The translations under genes and the position numbers were made by a program. Positions 8,173-17,100 of a DNA stretch of 64,000 nucleotides are shown here, piece after piece. Origin of the DNA: Amycolatopsis lexingtonensis (GTDB lineage Bacteria; Actinomycetota; Actinomycetes; Mycobacteriales; Pseudonocardiaceae); assembly GCF_014873755.1 (NCBI RefSeq), contig NZ_JADBEG010000001.1, forward strand, positions 5,873,501-5,937,500. The letters are read 5' to 3'. Within the stretch, counting starts at the first letter, position 1. The number at the start of each line of letters is the position of its first letter. The notes beneath the pieces were generated by a model, which was not told the DNA's origin, searched no databases, and worked only from the letters and a program-made list of their open reading frames with translations.

Positions 8173-8796
8173 ATGACCGACGCGAGCACCCGCCGGTTCC
8201 TGCACGGCGCGGCGGAACTGCTGCTGGCGGGCCCGCAGTGGCGGGCGGGCGAGCGGATCGACTTGCGCGTCGTCGAGGGCGGCTTCGCCACCGTCGTCGC
8301 GCCGGACCTGCGGGTGGTGGGCGGCGAACTCGTCGCGCCGGGCACGCGGGTCGCCCTGCACGGGCGGTCGTTCACCGAGGTCGCGGCCGAGGCGGGGATC
8401 GAGGCGGGCGGGCCGGCCGGGGTGTACGGCGACGGCCCGGGCGTCGGCGCCGACGAGGTCATCACGCTGGACCCGGCCGCCGTGACGGTGTTGATACGCG
8501 CCTTCGCCGACGGCGACCGCGCCTTGCGGGACTTCGCGCCGGACGTGATGCCGATCCTGTGGCCGGAGCACTTCGACGTCGCCATCACACTCGACGAGGT
8601 GAACTACGGCGTCTCACCGGGAGACGGCCACCTCGCGGAGCCGTACGCGTACGTCGGCCCGTTCGAACCGCGGGAGGGCGCGTTCTGGAACACGCCGTTC
8701 GGTGCCGCGCGGCCGCTCGCCGGACTCGGCGGAGCCCCCGCGATCAAGGCCTTCTTCGACGAGGGCCGCGCGGCGTCGCTCAGCCCCGGGCGGTGA
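8173..8796 (+). CDS. Conserved hypothetical protein
   Basis: Protein of 207 residues that I do not recognise. GAGGAG lies upstream of the ATG giving MTDASTRRFLHG. It has no signal peptide or membrane segment, is acidic, and contains a central beta-rich part (WRAGERIDLRVVEGGFATVV) and a Trp/His-containing C-terminal half (MPILWPEHFDVAITLDEVNYGVSPGDGHLAEPYAYVGPF). The second half has the look of a small cytoplasmic binding or enzyme fold. Its last 17 bases overlap the end of the convergent LLM oxidoreductase gene. Confidence 0.72.
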   Translation: MTDASTRRFLHGAAELLLAGPQWRAGERIDLRVVEGGFATVVAPDLRVVGGELVAPGTRVALHGRSFTEVAAEAGIEAGGPAGVYGDGPGVGADEVITLDPAAVTVLIRAFADGDRALRDFAPDVMPILWPEHFDVAITLDEVNYGVSPGDGHLAEPYAYVGPFEPREGAFWNTPFGAARPLAGLGGAPAIKAFFDEGRAASLSPGR

Positions 8797-9673
8797 GCTC
8801 CAGCAGGCGGCCGGTGAGGTCGAGGTGCTCCTCGACGCTGGTGCTCAGGTAGGTGAGGTCGACGAAGACCTCGTCCGGCTCGAGCACCGGCACGACCTTG
8901 AGGACGGACTCGGCGATGAGCTCCGGCTTGGTCTCCGGATCGGCGTTCACGCGCAGCGCGACACCCAGCGCCTGCGGGTCGCGGCCCGCCTGCTCGGCGC
9001 CGGCGCGCAGCTTGGCGAGGGTGTCGGTCAGGACGTTCGCCGGGAACTGCTCGGGCACCGACCAGACCGGCAGCCAGCCGTCGGCCCGCTCGGCGACGCG
9101 GCGCAGCGCCTTCTCCCCGAACCCGGCCAGGTGCACCGGCGGCTTCCGGACCGGCTTGAGGTCGACGTGGCTCTCGGCGATCGTGTAGCCGACCCCGGTG
9201 TGGGACACCACGTCCTGGGTCCACCACTTGCCGAGCAGGTCGAGCAGGTCGTCCAGCCGCTTGCCGCGTTCGGACATCGGGATCCCGACGGCGTCGTACT
9301 CGTCCGGCGACCAGCCGATGCCCAGGCCGGGCAGCAGCCGCCCGTTGCTGGCGACGTCGAGGCTCGTCAGCAGCCGCGCGAAGTTCGCGGGCTGGTACTG
9401 CGTGGCGTTGATGGTGCTGGACCCGAGGATCGCGGTTTCGGTCACCGCCGCGGCGACCGCCAGCGCGGTGAACGGGTCCTGCGCGGTGTGGAATTGCTCG
9501 GGCATGGTGTCGTAACCCGGGTAGGCCACGACCGGGGCGACCGGCGACAGCAGCCGGTCACCGACCCAGAGGCTGGCCGCCCCCGCCTGCTCGGCCGCCT
9601 TCGCGTACCGCGCGATCCCACCCGGTGTGGCCGCCGCCTTGCCGAAAACCGGAAGGCTGAAACCAAGACGCAT
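8780..9673 (-). CDS. LLM-class (F420-dependent type) flavin/deazaflavin oxidoreductase
   Basis: Protein of 297 residues of the luciferase-like monooxygenase superfamily. The N-terminus MRLGFSLPVFGKAA, the ASLWVGDRLL segment, ILGSSTINATQYQPANFARLLTSLDVASNGRLLPGLGIGW and the PPVHLAGFGEKALRRVAERADGWLP line are characteristic of actinobacterial members that use coenzyme F420 (TIGR03619-like groups). The substrate is not predictable. GGGGAG precedes the ATG. The 3' end overlaps the convergent hypothetical gene by 17 bp. Confidence 0.87.
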   Translation of the reverse strand: MRLGFSLPVFGKAAATPGGIARYAKAAEQAGAASLWVGDRLLSPVAPVVAYPGYDTMPEQFHTAQDPFTALAVAAAVTETAILGSSTINATQYQPANFARLLTSLDVASNGRLLPGLGIGWSPDEYDAVGIPMSERGKRLDDLLDLLGKWWTQDVVSHTGVGYTIAESHVDLKPVRKPPVHLAGFGEKALRRVAERADGWLPVWSVPEQFPANVLTDTLAKLRAGAEQAGRDPQALGVALRVNADPETKPELIAESVLKVVPVLEPDEVFVDLTYLSTSVEEHLDLTGRLLELTARG

Positions 9674-9768
9674 GATTCTCCCCTGGAGAGCGAACGGACC
9701 GTACTGGCCCTGTAGCCACTAGTACTCGCATCTGGTTGCGCGTTCAAGCAGCTCGGGAGAATCCGCTT

Positions 9769-10929
9769 TCACCGCCGTGCCGTGGCCGTGGCGAGCGCGG
9801 CGATCGCCCCCAGCGGGACCACCAGCGAGGCCAGTGCCGTCCCGATCCCCATTGTCTGCGCCAGCCACCCGAACACCGCCGGGCCCGCCAGCACCCCCGC
9901 CTGGTGCAAGGTCGAATACCGCGCGATGGCCAGGCTCGTGTTCCCGGCCGCCCCGTGCCCGACCGCACCCGCGATGACCGGGATGACCACAGCGAGACCG
10001 CAGCCCTGCACCGCGAAACCCGCCAAGGCCACCCACGGGTCCGGGGACAGCACCGCGAGCAGCACCCCCGCCACGGTCGCCGCCATGCTCCAGCGCAGCA
10101 GGGCCGCCGGGCCGAGCACGCGGTGGCCGCGGTCGCCGAACACCCGGGTGAGGGTCTGGGCCAGCACGAACACGAAGTACCCGAGCGAAGCCACTTCCAC
10201 GGCCGCGCCGCGCTGCTCCCGCAGGAACACGCCGCACCAGCTCGAAACCGCGCCTTCGCACAACGCCGCCGCCGCGCCGAGGGCACCCAGGACCAGCACC
10301 GCCCGCGTCCAGCCCGACCGCAGGCCGACGCGTTCGCCCGGACCGCGGCCCGCTGTCTCCGGCAAGGCGTGCCGTCCCGCGGCCGACGCCAGCACGCACA
10401 ACACGGCCGCGACCACGGCGAAGTGCACGCCCAGCGGAACCCCGGCGCGGACCGCGGCCAGCGAGCCGAGGGAACCGGTCAGGGCACCGGCGCCCCACAC
10501 CGCGTGCAGCCCGCTCAGGAACGGGCGCCGTCCCGCCCGTTCCAGCGCCACACCCTGGGCGTTCATGGCCACGTCGAGCAGGCCCGCCAGCAGGCCCCAC
10601 ACCAGCATCGCGGCTGCCGCGGCGAACGCGCCCGGCGTCACCGTGACCAGCACCGGGCACCACGGGACGACGGCCGCCGTCCAGCGCAGGACCGTGCGGC
10701 TGTCCAGGTGCGCGGACAGCTGGCCCGCGACCTGCATCGCGATCAGCACCCCGACCGTCTGGCACACCAGCACCGCGCCCAGCTCGGCGAAGTCCAGGCC
10801 CAGTGCCGTGCGCAGCTCCGGGACGCGCGTGAACCACGTGCCCAGCAGGACGCCGACGACGAAGAACACCGTGGCGACGGCGATCCGGTGCCCGCGCAGG
10901 CGCGGCAGCGGGAGGACGGTGCTAGTCAT
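9769..10929 (-). CDS. MFS transporter (12-TM exporter-like)
   Basis: Protein of 386 residues, hydrophobic throughout, with about twelve predicted membrane segments. It starts GHRIAVATVFFVVGVLLGTWFTRVPELRTALGL, the pattern of the YbjJ-like MFS group (LGTWFTRVPxLrxxLgL). The ATG overlaps the end of the upstream glycosyltransferase gene by 8 bp (ATGACTAG), so it is the last gene of a three-gene operon with two glycosyltransferase genes. Export of a glycosylated product is a reasonable hypothesis; substrate and direction are unproven. Confidence 0.85.
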   Translation of the reverse strand: MTSTVLPLPRLRGHRIAVATVFFVVGVLLGTWFTRVPELRTALGLDFAELGAVLVCQTVGVLIAMQVAGQLSAHLDSRTVLRWTAAVVPWCPVLVTVTPGAFAAAAAMLVWGLLAGLLDVAMNAQGVALERAGRRPFLSGLHAVWGAGALTGSLGSLAAVRAGVPLGVHFAVVAAVLCVLASAAGRHALPETAGRGPGERVGLRSGWTRAVLVLGALGAAAALCEGAVSSWCGVFLREQRGAAVEVASLGYFVFVLAQTLTRVFGDRGHRVLGPAALLRWSMAATVAGVLLAVLSPDPWVALAGFAVQGCGLAVVIPVIAGAVGHGAAGNTSLAIARYSTLHQAGVLAGPAVFGWLAQTMGIGTALASLVVPLGAIAALATATARR

Positions 10930-12196
10930 CGGTTCCGGTGGCGCGCGCCAGTTCGCCGTAGCCCTGCTCGCCGGTCCACGTGCCGACCGGGACGTGCGCG
11001 TTGAACGGGGCCCCGTCCGCGCGCCGCATCGCCGGGCGCCGGTGGGCGAGGTGCACGAACACGTCGTCGAACTGCACGACCGAGCCCGCGTTCGCTACGC
11101 GGTAGAGCATGTCCTCGTCTTCGCCTCCCCAGCCGCGGTAGCGCTCGTCGAGCCCGCCGACCTCGGTGAACAGCTCCGGCGTGAGCCACAGGCAGGCGCC
11201 CGGCACGTCCCGCAGCAGCAGCCCGCGCGCCCCGGCCAGCGGGACGTCGGGCGTGCCGTGGCCGCACCGCTGTTCGATGAGGTGGTCGCTCGCCTGCGCG
11301 TCCAGCGACAGCATTTCGGTGTGCGGCAGGTGCGCGCCGTGCCCGTGCTCGGCGAAGCGCGCGTGGTTGCGCGCCAGGAAATCGCGGTCCACCAGGATGT
11401 CCGCGTCGAGCAGGCACAGCGTGCGGGCGGCGCCGAGGGTGTGCCGGACGCCGGCGTTGACCGTCCACGACTTGTTGAACAGGCCGCTCCCCTCGACGTG
11501 CAGGTAGCGGTCGGCGAGCGGTTCGATCCGATCGCGCCACCGGGGTTTCTCGTCGAACTCCACCACCGTCACGCGGTAGTCCGACGCTGGCATCGTCTGG
11601 TCGCGCAGGGCGAGCAGGCACGCCATCAGGTTCCGGATCCGGCCGGCGCCGTCGCGGTCGGAGATCGGGACGACGACGAGCACTTCCTCGCCTCGCCCGT
11701 CCGGGTGGCTCGGCGCCTTCGCGGCGAGCCCGGTCAGCCGCTCGAGGTCCGCGGTCCGCGCACCGGGCCCGTACCCCGGGCCGCGGAAGTAGTTGATGTA
11801 GACGTTGTCGTCGGCGACGTCGGCGCGGGCGGCCAGTTCTTCCGCCAGCGCCGGGTCTGCTTCGAGCAGCTCCGCCACCCGGGCCGCCAGCGCGCGCTCG
11901 GCGTCGGCGTCGGTGGGGTGCGCGACCAGCCGCCGGTGGGCCAGGTCGCCGCCCAACCGGGCGGCGACGGGATCGGCGACCGCGCGGTAGAAGCGTTCGC
12001 TGTGCATCCAGTAGTCGGCGGCGACGTCGGGCACCGCCGGGTCGAGCGTCAGCACGACGTAGCTCGCGACGCGCGCGGCGAGGTCGCCGGTGGCCGGCAC
12101 CGCCCGCCGGTAGGGCGAGACCGCCGCGAACGTGCCGCTGCCGCCCGGGCGCGTCGGCCGGATCCGCATCGGGTTGGCCGCCCGCAGCTCGCACAT
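10922..12196 (-). CDS. Glycosyltransferase (GT2/GT7-type, C-terminal galactosyltransferase domain)
   Basis: Protein of 424 residues from the ATG giving MCELRAANP. Residues ~155-300 form a GT-A fold (VLVVVPISDRDGAGRIRNLMACLLAL, and LCLLDADILVDRDF with the DxD metal site). GGLDERYRGWGGEDEDML follows, the hallmark of the Glyco_transf_7C domain, in which the acidic cluster closes the acceptor site. The first ~150 residues are an unassigned helical region. No strong ribosome site is visible and the start lies 10 bp after the upstream stop; a GTG at 12226 (adding a Cys-rich CDCSPMC stretch) and an ATG at 12169 are alternatives. It belongs to an operon with a glycosyltransferase-hydrolase fusion and an MFS transporter. 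Confidence 0.83.
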   Translation of the reverse strand: MCELRAANPMRIRPTRPGGSGTFAAVSPYRRAVPATGDLAARVASYVVLTLDPAVPDVAADYWMHSERFYRAVADPVAARLGGDLAHRRLVAHPTDADAERALAARVAELLEADPALAEELAARADVADDNVYINYFRGPGYGPGARTADLERLTGLAAKAPSHPDGRGEEVLVVVPISDRDGAGRIRNLMACLLALRDQTMPASDYRVTVVEFDEKPRWRDRIEPLADRYLHVEGSGLFNKSWTVNAGVRHTLGAARTLCLLDADILVDRDFLARNHARFAEHGHGAHLPHTEMLSLDAQASDHLIEQRCGHGTPDVPLAGARGLLLRDVPGACLWLTPELFTEVGGLDERYRGWGGEDEDMLYRVANAGSVVQFDDVFVHLAHRRPAMRRADGAPFNAHVPVGTWTGEQGYGELARATGTDD

Positions 12197-12206
12197 CGGG
12201 CTGCAG

Positions 12207-14111
12207 TCACAGGGGTGTGGTTGCACGGCTGAGCCGCCCTTCGGTGCCGGAGGTGTGCCGGACGAGGGCCGGAACGACCTCCGGCCAGTCCTCTTCGGAC
12301 AGTTCGTGGCCCGCGTGCTCGAGGATCCGCAGCACCGCGCCGGGGATGGCCGCCGCCAGCGCGTGCGCGTGGGCGACGGGGTGGATCGGGTCGGCGGCGC
12401 CGTGGAGCACCAGCGTCGGCGCGGTGATCCGGCCGAGCCGGGGCCGCCACGGCCCGCCGTGGTCGAGGTAGGCGTGGTTGCCCGCGGACTCCAGCGTGCC
12501 GCCGGCGCGGTCGAACACCCGGCCCGCGACCCGCCGCCGCGCGTGCTCGTCCGCCGCACGCGACGGCCCGGACAGCGGCCGCGCCGCCGCCACCAGGTGG
12601 TCGACGACCGAGCCGCGGTCCGTCCAGTCCGGCGGTTCGACGTCGGCCAGCGCGGTCAGCACCCGCAACGCCGGCGGCGGCAGGTCGGGACCGTCCGCGC
12701 CTTCGCCGGGACTGGTGGCGACGAGGGTCAGCGACGCCACGCGCGCCGGCTCGGCCAGCGCGGCGACCTGCGCGATCATGCCGCCGAGTGAGATCCCGAC
12801 GACGTGCGCCCGCGCGACGCCGAGCGCGTCGAGCACCCCGATCGCGTCCGCGGCCAGGTCCCGCAGGCCGTAGGGCGGCTCCCCCGGCGGGTAGCTCACC
12901 GAGCGGCCGGTGTCGCGGTGGTCGTAGCGGATCACGTACCGGGACTCGCCGGCGAGCAGCTCGCAGAACACCGCGTCCCAGGCGAGCATCGACGCCGACG
13001 CCCCGGCCACCAGCAGCACCGCCGGGTCCGCCGGATCGCCGAACGTCTGCACGCACAGGTCCACGCCGTTGGCGGTCACCACCCGGTCGCGCGAAGGCAC
13101 CTCGGCCTCCGGCGGCAGGTCGTCGAGCAGGTCGCGGAACACCGCGGCGTAGTGCGCCCGCTCGGTCCGCATGCCGTGGCCGCGCCGCACGTGCTCCTGT
13201 CCGTTCCGCCGCAGCCGCCGGGCGAGCAAGTCGTCGTCGAGCAGCCGCCGCACCTGGGCCCGCAGGCCGTCGCGGTCGGCGAACACGAGTCCGGTGACCC
13301 CGTCCTCGACCAGGCACGTGTTGCCGGGGATGTCCCGCACGACGACCGGGCAGCCGACGTCCATCGCTTCGAGCAGCGAGTTCGGGCTGCACTCCGACGT
13401 CGAGGTGTTGAGCACCGCGGTCGCCTCGCGCATGGCGGCGTGCAGGTCGTCGCGGGGCAGCGCGCCGACGTACCGCACCGCGGGACTGCCGCCGCAACGC
13501 CGCCGCACCATGGCTTCGTAGTCCTCGTCGTAGGAAACGCCCGCGATGACGAGCCGGACGCGCTCGTCTTCTTCGTGCAGCCGCTTGACGCAGTCGATCG
13601 CGAACAGCGGGTCCTTGACCGGCCGCAGCCCGGCGGGCAGGAGCAGCAGCTTCGCGTCGGCACCGACGCCGAGTTCGCGGCGCAGCGAATACGCCGACGG
13701 GGTCGTGCGCACGCCCTGGGGGATGTACCGCACCTTTTCCGCGACCTGCGGCCACAGTTCCCGGGAGCGCCGCACGAAGTCGTCGTTGAACGCGACCAGC
13801 CCCGCGGCCCGCTCGACCGCGCGGGTCATCACCTGGTGGAACACCGGTTCCAGGGCGTACTCGTTGAGGTCGGTGCCGCCCAGGACGAGCACGTACGGCA
13901 GGTCGATCTCGAGGAAGGTGCTGCCGGACAGGAGCGCGTGCGTGCCGACCAGCGCGAGGACGTCGTGGTCCCCCGCGGTCGCGGTCACCGCGGCGGCGTG
14001 GGGTTCGAGCAGGACGGGATAGCCGCTCGCGGTCAGGTGCCCGGCGATCCGCCGGGTCGTCGTGTCGCCGCCGCTGGCCGCCGGGCTGTGCAGGAGGGCT
14101 AGCAGTTTCAT
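12207..14111 (-). CDS. Fusion of a GT4 glycosyltransferase and an RdmC-like alpha/beta hydrolase
   Basis: Single uninterrupted frame of 634 residues. Residues 1-340 are a GT-B glycosyltransferase of family 4: VLGGTDLNEY, IPQGVRTTP, LLLLPAGLRPVKDP, and the EX7E motif with Glu240 and Glu248 in SECSPNSLLEAMDVGCP. From about residue 343 (RVVTANGVDLCVQTFGDPADP) to the end it is an alpha/beta hydrolase with RYDHRDTGRS, nucleophile elbow GISLGG (Ser441), Asp574 (GAADPIHP) and His602 (HAGHE). This resembles the aclacinomycin methylesterase RdmC group. Both halves keep their catalytic residues. The start gives MKLLALLHSP; an upstream in-frame ATG at 14288 covers divergent promoter sequence. It is first gene of the operon. 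Confidence 0.87.
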   Translation of the reverse strand: MKLLALLHSPAASGGDTTTRRIAGHLTASGYPVLLEPHAAAVTATAGDHDVLALVGTHALLSGSTFLEIDLPYVLVLGGTDLNEYALEPVFHQVMTRAVERAAGLVAFNDDFVRRSRELWPQVAEKVRYIPQGVRTTPSAYSLRRELGVGADAKLLLLPAGLRPVKDPLFAIDCVKRLHEEDERVRLVIAGVSYDEDYEAMVRRRCGGSPAVRYVGALPRDDLHAAMREATAVLNTSTSECSPNSLLEAMDVGCPVVVRDIPGNTCLVEDGVTGLVFADRDGLRAQVRRLLDDDLLARRLRRNGQEHVRRGHGMRTERAHYAAVFRDLLDDLPPEAEVPSRDRVVTANGVDLCVQTFGDPADPAVLLVAGASASMLAWDAVFCELLAGESRYVIRYDHRDTGRSVSYPPGEPPYGLRDLAADAIGVLDALGVARAHVVGISLGGMIAQVAALAEPARVASLTLVATSPGEGADGPDLPPPALRVLTALADVEPPDWTDRGSVVDHLVAAARPLSGPSRAADEHARRRVAGRVFDRAGGTLESAGNHAYLDHGGPWRPRLGRITAPTLVLHGAADPIHPVAHAHALAAAIPGAVLRILEHAGHELSEEDWPEVVPALVRHTSGTEGRLSRATTPL

Positions 14112-14160
14112 GTCACCGACCTCGCCGGGATACGACGCCCGGAACGGCGTCTCGAAGGCT

Positions 14161-14189
14161 GTGAGATCAGCGTGGCAGCAGCTTGTCAA
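14161..14189 (-). promoter_or_regulatory. Probable promoter of the glycosyltransferase operon
   Basis: Minus-strand -35 TTGACA (14184-14189), 17-bp spacer and a weak -10 TCTCAC (14161-14166), about 50 bp upstream of the fusion gene. The -35 is perfect but the -10 is poor, so an activator or alternative sigma factor could be needed. Confidence 0.4.
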
Positions 14190-14240
14190 GATCAACGTCT
14201 CCTGCATTGCCGTGGATTTCGCAGGTCCTGCGCCGTGCAC

Positions 14241-14287
14241 TGTGCGGTCCGCACACCACCCGGGGCGTCCGGTGGGGACTTTCCCCA
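14241..14287 (+). promoter_or_regulatory. Two perfect palindromes upstream of the FAD-oxidase operon
   Basis: TGTGCGGTCCGCACA (14241-14255) has 7-bp perfect arms around one base. TGGGGACTTTCCCCA (14273-14287) has 6-bp perfect arms around three bases. A likely -10, TAGCGT, lies at 14311-14316, so the second palindrome sits over the -35 region and the first just upstream. They are candidate operator/activator sites, perhaps for the GAF/PucR regulator encoded at the end of the operon (inference). Confidence 0.5.
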
Positions 14288-14347
14288 TGGCCAGACCTCG
14301 CCCGCCGTCCTAGCGTGGGGGCACGGTGACGAGGAGGTTCCCCGCGG

Positions 14348-15718
14348 ATGCTGATCGACGACCTGCCCGCCGGCCGGGTGGTGCGCGACCCCGACGTACT
14401 CCGCGGGTTCGCGCACGACGAAGCCGAGTGGGCTCCTTTCGGTCTGCCCGCGCTCGTCGTCCGGCCGCACAGTGCCGAAGAGGTCCAAGCCGTGGTCCAG
14501 GCCTGCCTGGCGCACCGCACGCCGCTCGTCACGCGCGGGGCCGGGACCGGGCTTTCCGGTGGGGCCAACGCCGTCGACGGCTGCGTCGTCCTCGTGACCG
14601 ACCGGCTCACCGCCGTCAAGGAGATCAACGAGCAGGAGCGGTACGCCGTCGTCGAGCCCGGGGTCGTCAACGACGACCTGCGCGCCGCCTGCGCCGAGCG
14701 CGGCCTCTGGTACCCGCCCGACCCGGCCAGCTCGCCGTGGTCGACCATCGGCGGGAACGTCGCGACCAACGCCGGCGGGATCTGCTGCGTCAAGTACGGC
14801 GTCACCCGCGATTACGTGCTGGGCCTGCAGGTCGTCACCGGCACCGGGGCGCTCGTCCGGCTCGGCCGCCGGACCGCCAAGGGCGTCGCGGGGTACGACC
14901 TGACCGGGCTGATGGTCGGCTCGGAGGGCACGCTCGGCGTGATCACCGAGGTCACCGTCCGGCTGCGGCCGGCCCGCGCCGCCGAGCGCACGGTCGCCGG
15001 CTACTTCGGCACCACCGTCGCCGCCGGGGAAGCCGCCGCGGCCGTCGCGGCCCGCGGGATCCTGCCTTCGGCGCTCGAACTGGTCGACCGGCACTGCCTC
15101 GCCGCCGTGGACCGGTGGAAGAACATGGGGCTGAGCGCCGACGCGGACGTCGTCCTGCTCGCCCGCACCGACGCGCCCGGTGCCCTCGGCGAGCACGAAG
15201 CCGCCGAGATCCTGGCGTGCTTCGAACAGGCCGGGGCGACCTGGGCCGCGCAGTCGACCGACCAGGCCGAGGCCGACGCGCTCTTCGCCGCCCGCCGCCT
15301 CGCCTACCCGGCGCTGGAACGGCTCGGCCCGCTGCTCACCGAGGACGTCTGCGTCCCGACGCAGGCCGTGCCGGAAATGCTCGCCCGGATCGACGCCGCC
15401 GGGCAGCGGCACGGCGTGCTCATCGCCAACGTCGCCCACATCGGCGACGGCAACCTGCACCCGCTGCTCGTCACGCCGGCCGGTGACGAAGCAGCGAAGA
15501 AGAACGCCCAGGCCGCGTTCGACGACATCATCGCCGGCGCCCTCGACCTCGGCGGCACGGTCACCGGCGAGCACGGCGTCGGCCTGCTCAAGCAGCCCGG
15601 CCTCGCCCGCGAGCTCGGCCCCGAGGTGCTCGGGCTGCACCACGCGGTCAAGGACGCGCTCGACCCGCACCACATCCTCAACCCCGGCAAGGTCTTCCCC
15701 GAAAGGAGCCGCGCATGA
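14348..15718 (+). CDS. FAD-linked oxidase of the GlcD / D-lactate dehydrogenase family
   Basis: Protein of 456 residues with an N-terminal PCMH-type FAD-binding domain (TPLVTRGAGTGLSGGANAVDG near residues 65-85; STIGGNVATNAGGICCVKYGVT near 135-155; VGSEGTLGVITEVT) and a C-terminal FAD-oxidase domain with the conserved HIGDGNLHP and GTVTGEHGVG motifs. Members oxidise 2-hydroxyacids such as glycolate or D-lactate, usually membrane-associated or in the cytosol. GAGGAGG precedes the ATG. It is first in a tightly coupled operon with a carboxylesterase (4-bp ATGA overlap) and a PucR-type regulator, so the hydroxyacid might be released from an ester by the next gene product (inference). Confidence 0.88.
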   Translation: MLIDDLPAGRVVRDPDVLRGFAHDEAEWAPFGLPALVVRPHSAEEVQAVVQACLAHRTPLVTRGAGTGLSGGANAVDGCVVLVTDRLTAVKEINEQERYAVVEPGVVNDDLRAACAERGLWYPPDPASSPWSTIGGNVATNAGGICCVKYGVTRDYVLGLQVVTGTGALVRLGRRTAKGVAGYDLTGLMVGSEGTLGVITEVTVRLRPARAAERTVAGYFGTTVAAGEAAAAVAARGILPSALELVDRHCLAAVDRWKNMGLSADADVVLLARTDAPGALGEHEAAEILACFEQAGATWAAQSTDQAEADALFAARRLAYPALERLGPLLTEDVCVPTQAVPEMLARIDAAGQRHGVLIANVAHIGDGNLHPLLVTPAGDEAAKKNAQAAFDDIIAGALDLGGTVTGEHGVGLLKQPGLARELGPEVLGLHHAVKDALDPHHILNPGKVFPERSRA

Positions 15719-17100
15719 TCGTCCGCACGCCCGACGGCCAGGTCCGTGGCGAACCGACCGCGACCGGCGTCCGGTTCCGCGGCATCCCGTACGCCGCCGC
15801 GCCCGAAGGCGCGCTGCGGTTCGCCGCGCCCGCCCCGGCGCCGTCCTGGGAGGGCGTGCGGGACGCGCGTGCCGCCGGGCCGACCGCCCCGCAACGGCGC
15901 CGCGAGATCCCGGGCCTCGACCTGTCGGCCCTGGTCGGCGACGGCTGGCGGCCGGGCCCGGAGTACCTCACCGTCGACGTGTGGACGCCGGACCCGGGCG
16001 CCGCGAACCTGCCGGTGCTGGTGTTCGTGCACGGCGGCGCGTTCCTCGGCGGCACCGGCTCGGCCCCGGTCTACGACGGGACCGCGTTCACCCGCGCCGG
16101 CGCGGTGCTGGTGACCGTGCAGTACCGGCTCGGCATCGACGGCTTCCTGCCGCTCGACGGCGGCGCGACCAACCTCGGCCTGCGCGACCAGCTCGCCGCC
16201 CTGCGGTGGGTGCGGGAGAGCATCGCCGCGTTCGGCGGCGACCCCGGCAACGTCACGCTCTTCGGCGAGTCCGCGGGCGCGATCAGCGTCGCCTGCCTGC
16301 TCGGATCGCCGCTCTCGCAAGGACTCTTCCACCGCGCGATCGTCCAAAGCGGACACGCGAACCTGGTGCGCGGGCGCGCGGAACTCGACCGCGTCGCCCA
16401 GGCGGCCGCGCACGGGCTCGGCGTCGAGCCGGCCGCCGAGGCGTTCCGGCGGCTGACCACCGAGCAGCTGCTCGACGCCCAGGACGCGCTCCTCAAGCCC
16501 GGCGGCGGGCCCGACCTGCGCGACACCGGCGGCCGGGACCGCGGTTTCGGCCTCAGCCCGTTCCTGCCCGTGGTCGGCGACGATGTCCTGCCGGAGCACC
16601 CGGGCGAGGCGATCCGGGGCGGCGCGGGCGCCGGCGTCGACCTGGTCGCGGGCACCTGCCGCGAGGAGATGCTGCTGTACTTCGGCCCCAGCGGCCTGCT
16701 CGACGTGCTCACCGACGAGCAGGCGGTGGCCATGCTGTCGGCGTCGCACCCGGACGCGGCGGGCGTCCTGGAAAGCTACGGCCTGGGCGGCGGCCGGAAC
16801 ACCGGCGAGGTGTTCGTCGAAGCCATGACCGACCTCGTCTTCCGCGACGGCGTCAAGGAACTGCTCGAGAACCACCGCGGCCGCTCGTTCGGGTACGAGT
16901 TCGCCTGGCGGGCACCGAAACTCGGCGCGTGCCACGGCATGGAGCTGCCGTTCGTGTTCGACTCCCTGGCCGCGTCGGCCGCGCTCGTCGGCGACGACGC
17001 CCCCGCGGAGCTGGCGCGCGAAGTCAACGGCGCGTGGGTGCGGTTCGCCGCCACCGGCGACCCCGGCTGGGCCCCGGGCACCACGACCACCCTGGGCTGA
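15715..17100 (+). CDS. Type B carboxylesterase
   Basis: Protein of 461 residues of the carboxylesterase/cholinesterase family. The diagnostic lines are FRGIPYAAAPEGALRF near the N-terminus, LVFVHGGAFLGGTGS (oxyanion loop HGGAF), FGESAGAISVACLL with nucleophile Ser186, an acidic residue in TCREEML near 317 and ACHGMELPFVF with His407. There is no signal peptide, so it is cytoplasmic. The ATG overlaps the FAD-oxidase stop (ATGA) and its own stop overlaps the next ATG (TGATG). It probably hydrolyses a small ester; the natural substrate is unknown. Confidence 0.88.
   Translation: MIVRTPDGQVRGEPTATGVRFRGIPYAAAPEGALRFAAPAPAPSWEGVRDARAAGPTAPQRRREIPGLDLSALVGDGWRPGPEYLTVDVWTPDPGAANLPVLVFVHGGAFLGGTGSAPVYDGTAFTRAGAVLVTVQYRLGIDGFLPLDGGATNLGLRDQLAALRWVRESIAAFGGDPGNVTLFGESAGAISVACLLGSPLSQGLFHRAIVQSGHANLVRGRAELDRVAQAAAHGLGVEPAAEAFRRLTTEQLLDAQDALLKPGGGPDLRDTGGRDRGFGLSPFLPVVGDDVLPEHPGEAIRGGAGAGVDLVAGTCREEMLLYFGPSGLLDVLTDEQAVAMLSASHPDAAGVLESYGLGGGRNTGEVFVEAMTDLVFRDGVKELLENHRGRSFGYEFAWRAPKLGACHGMELPFVFDSLAASAALVGDDAPAELAREVNGAWVRFAATGDPGWAPGTTTTLG

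Noticed and set aside
12049..13755. Minus-strand open frame of 568 codons inside the fusion gene
   Set aside because: Arg-rich shadow in another frame; the real frame carries the GT4 and hydrolase motifs.
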